Translations under genes and position numbers: made by a program
Shown here: positions 62,272 through 64,000 of the stretch, piece after piece
Position numbering within the stretch: position 1 is the stretch's first letter
How the letters are laid out: the number at the start of each line of letters is the position of its first letter
Source of the DNA: Clostridia bacterium
GTDB lineage: Bacteria > Bacillota > Clostridia > Christensenellales > CAG-314
DNA length: 64,000 nt
Assembly (NCBI GenBank): GCA_036654455.1
Contig: JAVVRZ010000001.1
Coordinates: 62,001 to 126,000, forward strand
Reading direction: 5' to 3'
Notes under the pieces: generated by a model
Told to the model about the DNA's origin: nothing
Seen by the model: the letters and a program-made list of their open reading frames with translations, nothing else
Database searches by the model: none

Positions 62272-63663
62272 ATGAGAACATTTATTTCACAAATATATCA
62301 AGACTTTTCTAAATTTGACAATAAGCAGGTAACCGTTTGCGGTTGGGCTAGAACAATTCGTGACCTTAAAGCGTTTGGTTTTATTGAGCTTAACGACGGT
62401 ACTTGTTTAAAAAGCGTACAAATAGTATTTGAAAAAGATATCTTAACAAACTTTGACGAGATTACTAGCCAAAACGTTGGTTGTGCGCTAGCCATTGACG
62501 GCATTGTTGTATTAACTCCCGATAAGCCTCAACCTTTTGAAATAAAGGCTAATGAGATTAGCGTAGAAGGCAAATCTTGCCCAGAATATCCTATGCAAAA
62601 AAAGAGACACAGCATTGAATTTTTGCGTGAAGTTGCGCATTTAAGACCACGCACAAACTTATTTAACGCCATTATGAGAGTTCGCTCTAAGGCAGCGTTT
62701 GCCATTCACTCTTTCTTTGACAGCAGACAATTTGTATATGTTCATACGCCCATTGTAACGTGTAGCGATTGCGAAGGCGCAGGCGAGATGTTCCAAATTA
62801 CTACGCTAGATATAGACAATCCGCCAAAACTTGCAAACGGCAAAACCGATTACACCCAAGACTTCTTTGGCAAAAAGGCAAGCTTGACCGTATCGGGACA
62901 ACTTAACGTAGAAACTTACGCTATGGCGTTTTCTAATGTTTACACTTTTGGACCAACGTTTAGAGCCGAACACAGTAATACTCAACGTCACTCCGCCGAA
63001 TTTTGGCAGATTGAACCCGAGATTGCTTTTGCCGACCTTAACGACGATATGCAACTTGCCGAAGATATGATTAAATATGTTATTAAGTATGTTCTTACAA
63101 ATTGCAAACAAGAGATGGACTTTTTCAACAGCTTTGTAGATAATACCTTACTAGCAAGACTAACTACGCTTGCTGACAGCGCATTTAAGCGTATGACTTA
63201 CGACCAAGCGATAGAGATGTTACAACCTCATAACAGCGAATTTGATATGCCTATTAAGTGGGGCGTAGATATCGGCACAGAGCACGAAAGATACTTGACC
63301 GAGAAGATTATTAAAGGGCCAGTGTTTGTTACAAACTATCCTAAGGAAATTAAATCTTTCTATATGCGTCAAAACGACGACGGCAAGACCGTTGCGGCTA
63401 TGGATATGTTAGTTCCCGGCGTAGGCGAGATGATAGGCGGTAGTCAACGAGAAGAACGCTTAGACAAGCTTCTTGAAAGAATGAAAGAACTTAATCTTAA
63501 AGAAGAAGACTATTGGTGGTATCTTGATTTAAGGAAATACGGCGGAAACAAACACGCAGGCTTTGGACTAGGTTTTGAAAGGCTTGTAATGTATCTAACG
63601 GCAACAAGCAATATTAGAGATGTTTTGCCTTTCCCACGCACAGTTAACAACGCTGAATTTTAA
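62272..63663 (+). CDS. asnS: Asparaginyl-tRNA synthetase
   Basis: AsnS charges tRNA-Asn. The 463-residue protein has the anticodon OB-fold (1-110; '[22 protein letters not shown]') and class IIb catalytic domain: motif 2 '[25 protein letters not shown]' (in two parts) and motif 3 '[14 protein letters not shown]'. The S-N-T and H-x-x-E pattern favours Asn over Asp. No T-box is present upstream; the gene is attached to the ftsZ transcript. Confidence 0.95.
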   Translation: MRTFISQIYQDFSKFDNKQVTVCGWARTIRDLKAFGFIELNDGTCLKSVQIVFEKDILTNFDEITSQNVGCALAIDGIVVLTPDKPQPFEIKANEISVEGKSCPEYPMQKKRHSIEFLREVAHLRPRTNLFNAIMRVRSKAAFAIHSFFDSRQFVYVHTPIVTCSDCEGAGEMFQITTLDIDNPPKLANGKTDYTQDFFGKKASLTVSGQLNVETYAMAFSNVYTFGPTFRAEHSNTQRHSAEFWQIEPEIAFADLNDDMQLAEDMIKYVIKYVLTNCKQEMDFFNSFVDNTLLARLTTLADSAFKRMTYDQAIEMLQPHNSEFDMPIKWGVDIGTEHERYLTEKIIKGPVFVTNYPKEIKSFYMRQNDDGKTVAAMDMLVPGVGEMIGGSQREERLDKLLERMKELNLKEEDYWWYLDLRKYGGNKHAGFGLGFERLVMYLTATSNIRDVLPFPRTVNNAEF

Positions 63664-63673
63664 TAAAAATGTA

Positions 63674-63709
63674 AATATACTTGTTTTAGTCAACAAAGTA
63701 TATTATAAT
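63674..63709 (+). promoter_or_regulatory. acpP promoter within an inverted repeat
   Basis: TTGTTT (63681-63686), 17 bases, TATAAT (63704-63709). The inverted repeat AATATACTT (63674-63682) / AAGTATATT (63696-63704) spans the spacer, with extra TTGTT/AACAA pairing inside. It may also act as an asnS 3' hairpin, though no T-run follows. Confidence 0.5.
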
Positions 63710-63738
63710 AAATACAAACATCAACGGAGGAATTAGAT

Positions 63739-63969
63739 ATGGTTTTTGAAAAAATTAAAAATTTGCTTGCTCAACAATTAAACATACCCGCCGAGAAGAT
63801 TACTATGGAAAGCGATATTATTGCCGACTTAGGCGCAGATTCGCTTGACGTAGTCGAACTGCTTATGGCGCTTGAAGAAACATACAATATAGTAGTTCCG
63901 GACGAACTAGCTAATCAACTAAAAACAATTAGTTCGATTGTAGACTTTATCGAAAAGAATAAGAAATAA
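63739..63969 (+). CDS. acpP: Acyl carrier protein
   Basis: The 76-residue acidic four-helix carrier of fatty acid synthesis. The phosphopantetheine attachment site is Ser35 in LGADSLDVVEL. The remaining part 'ALEETYNIVVPDELANQLKTISSIVDFIEKN' is standard. GGAGGA lies eight bases before ATG. It stands alone at the right edge; the other fatty acid genes, if nearby, are beyond the window. Confidence 0.95.
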   Translation: MVFEKIKNLLAQQLNIPAEKITMESDIIADLGADSLDVVELLMALEETYNIVVPDELANQLKTISSIVDFIEKNKK

Positions 63970-64000
63970 ATCTTATTTATTTTTAAAACATAATTGTATT

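Noticed and set aside
63681-63696. TTGTTTTAGTCAACAA as a Rex site before acpP
   Set aside because: The half-sites are only six bases apart rather than eight, and the target would be unusual.
1-64000. CRISPR arrays, insertion sequences, rRNA genes
   Set aside because: No regularly spaced repeats, transposase reading frames or rRNA stretches were seen anywhere in the window.

Overview
The window is AT-rich chromosomal DNA from an anaerobic, low-GC Gram-positive (Firmicutes/Clostridia-type) bacterium. This is inferred from strong GGAGG ribosome sites, frequent TTG and GTG starts, sigma-A promoters (TTGACA-17-TATAAT type), a T-box leader on valS, a Bacillus-type GAAC-N4-GTTC SOS box at dinB, Rex, AdhE and [FeFe]-hydrogenases, RqcH and MraZ. 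MurE carries the DNPR motif of the meso-diaminopimelate-adding type, and asd and dapA are present. No species can be named from the sequence alone. Almost everything looks chromosomal and vertically inherited; the only mobile-DNA trace is a recombinase fragment at a tRNA-Leu gene.

Layout. 1-1226 (minus): dapA (cut by the window edge) and asd. 1388-4984 (plus): a DUF624/YesL-like membrane protein, a TPR-like protein and a YkvI-like transporter. 5037-7702 (minus): a NitT/TauT/SsuABC-type ABC transporter. 7784-10803 (plus): a valine T-box and valS. 10934-12169 (minus): dinB under an SOS promoter. 12470-12806: tRNA-Leu(CAA) abutting the tail of a serine recombinase. 13120-21607 (plus): a duplicated DUF898 protein, a CopA copper pump with a fused CopZ that keeps its own ribosome site, a diguanylate cyclase, a surface-anchored unknown, an MscS channel and an aquaporin.

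21789-30825 (plus) is the most distinctive block: rex, adhE, an aminoglycoside-phosphotransferase-like kinase, two NuoE-like [2Fe-2S] proteins, a PAS-containing sensory-type [FeFe]-hydrogenase, a SpoIIE-type phosphatase and a catalytic-type [FeFe]-hydrogenase, tightly packed and ending in one terminator. It reads as a fermentative redox module: Rex senses NADH/NAD+, AdhE and the hydrogenase are electron sinks, and the sensory hydrogenase, phosphatase and kinase may form a hydrogen- or redox-signalling branch.

30955-48629: a ligand-sensing EAL phosphodiesterase, a Gfo/Idh oxidoreductase, polA-coaE, rqcH (minus), then the protein quality-control run tig-clpP-clpX-lon-ysxC, two small unknowns and a phosphoesterase. 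48701-63663 is the division and cell wall (dcw) cluster: MraZ operator, mraZ, rsmH, an ftsL-position protein, a class B PBP, murE, mraY, murD, ftsW, murA, ftsQ, ftsA, ftsZ, followed directly by asnS. murF, murG, murC and murB are absent from it. acpP closes the window.

Coordinates of promoters and hairpins were read by eye. No database search was run, so family names rest on recognised motifs.
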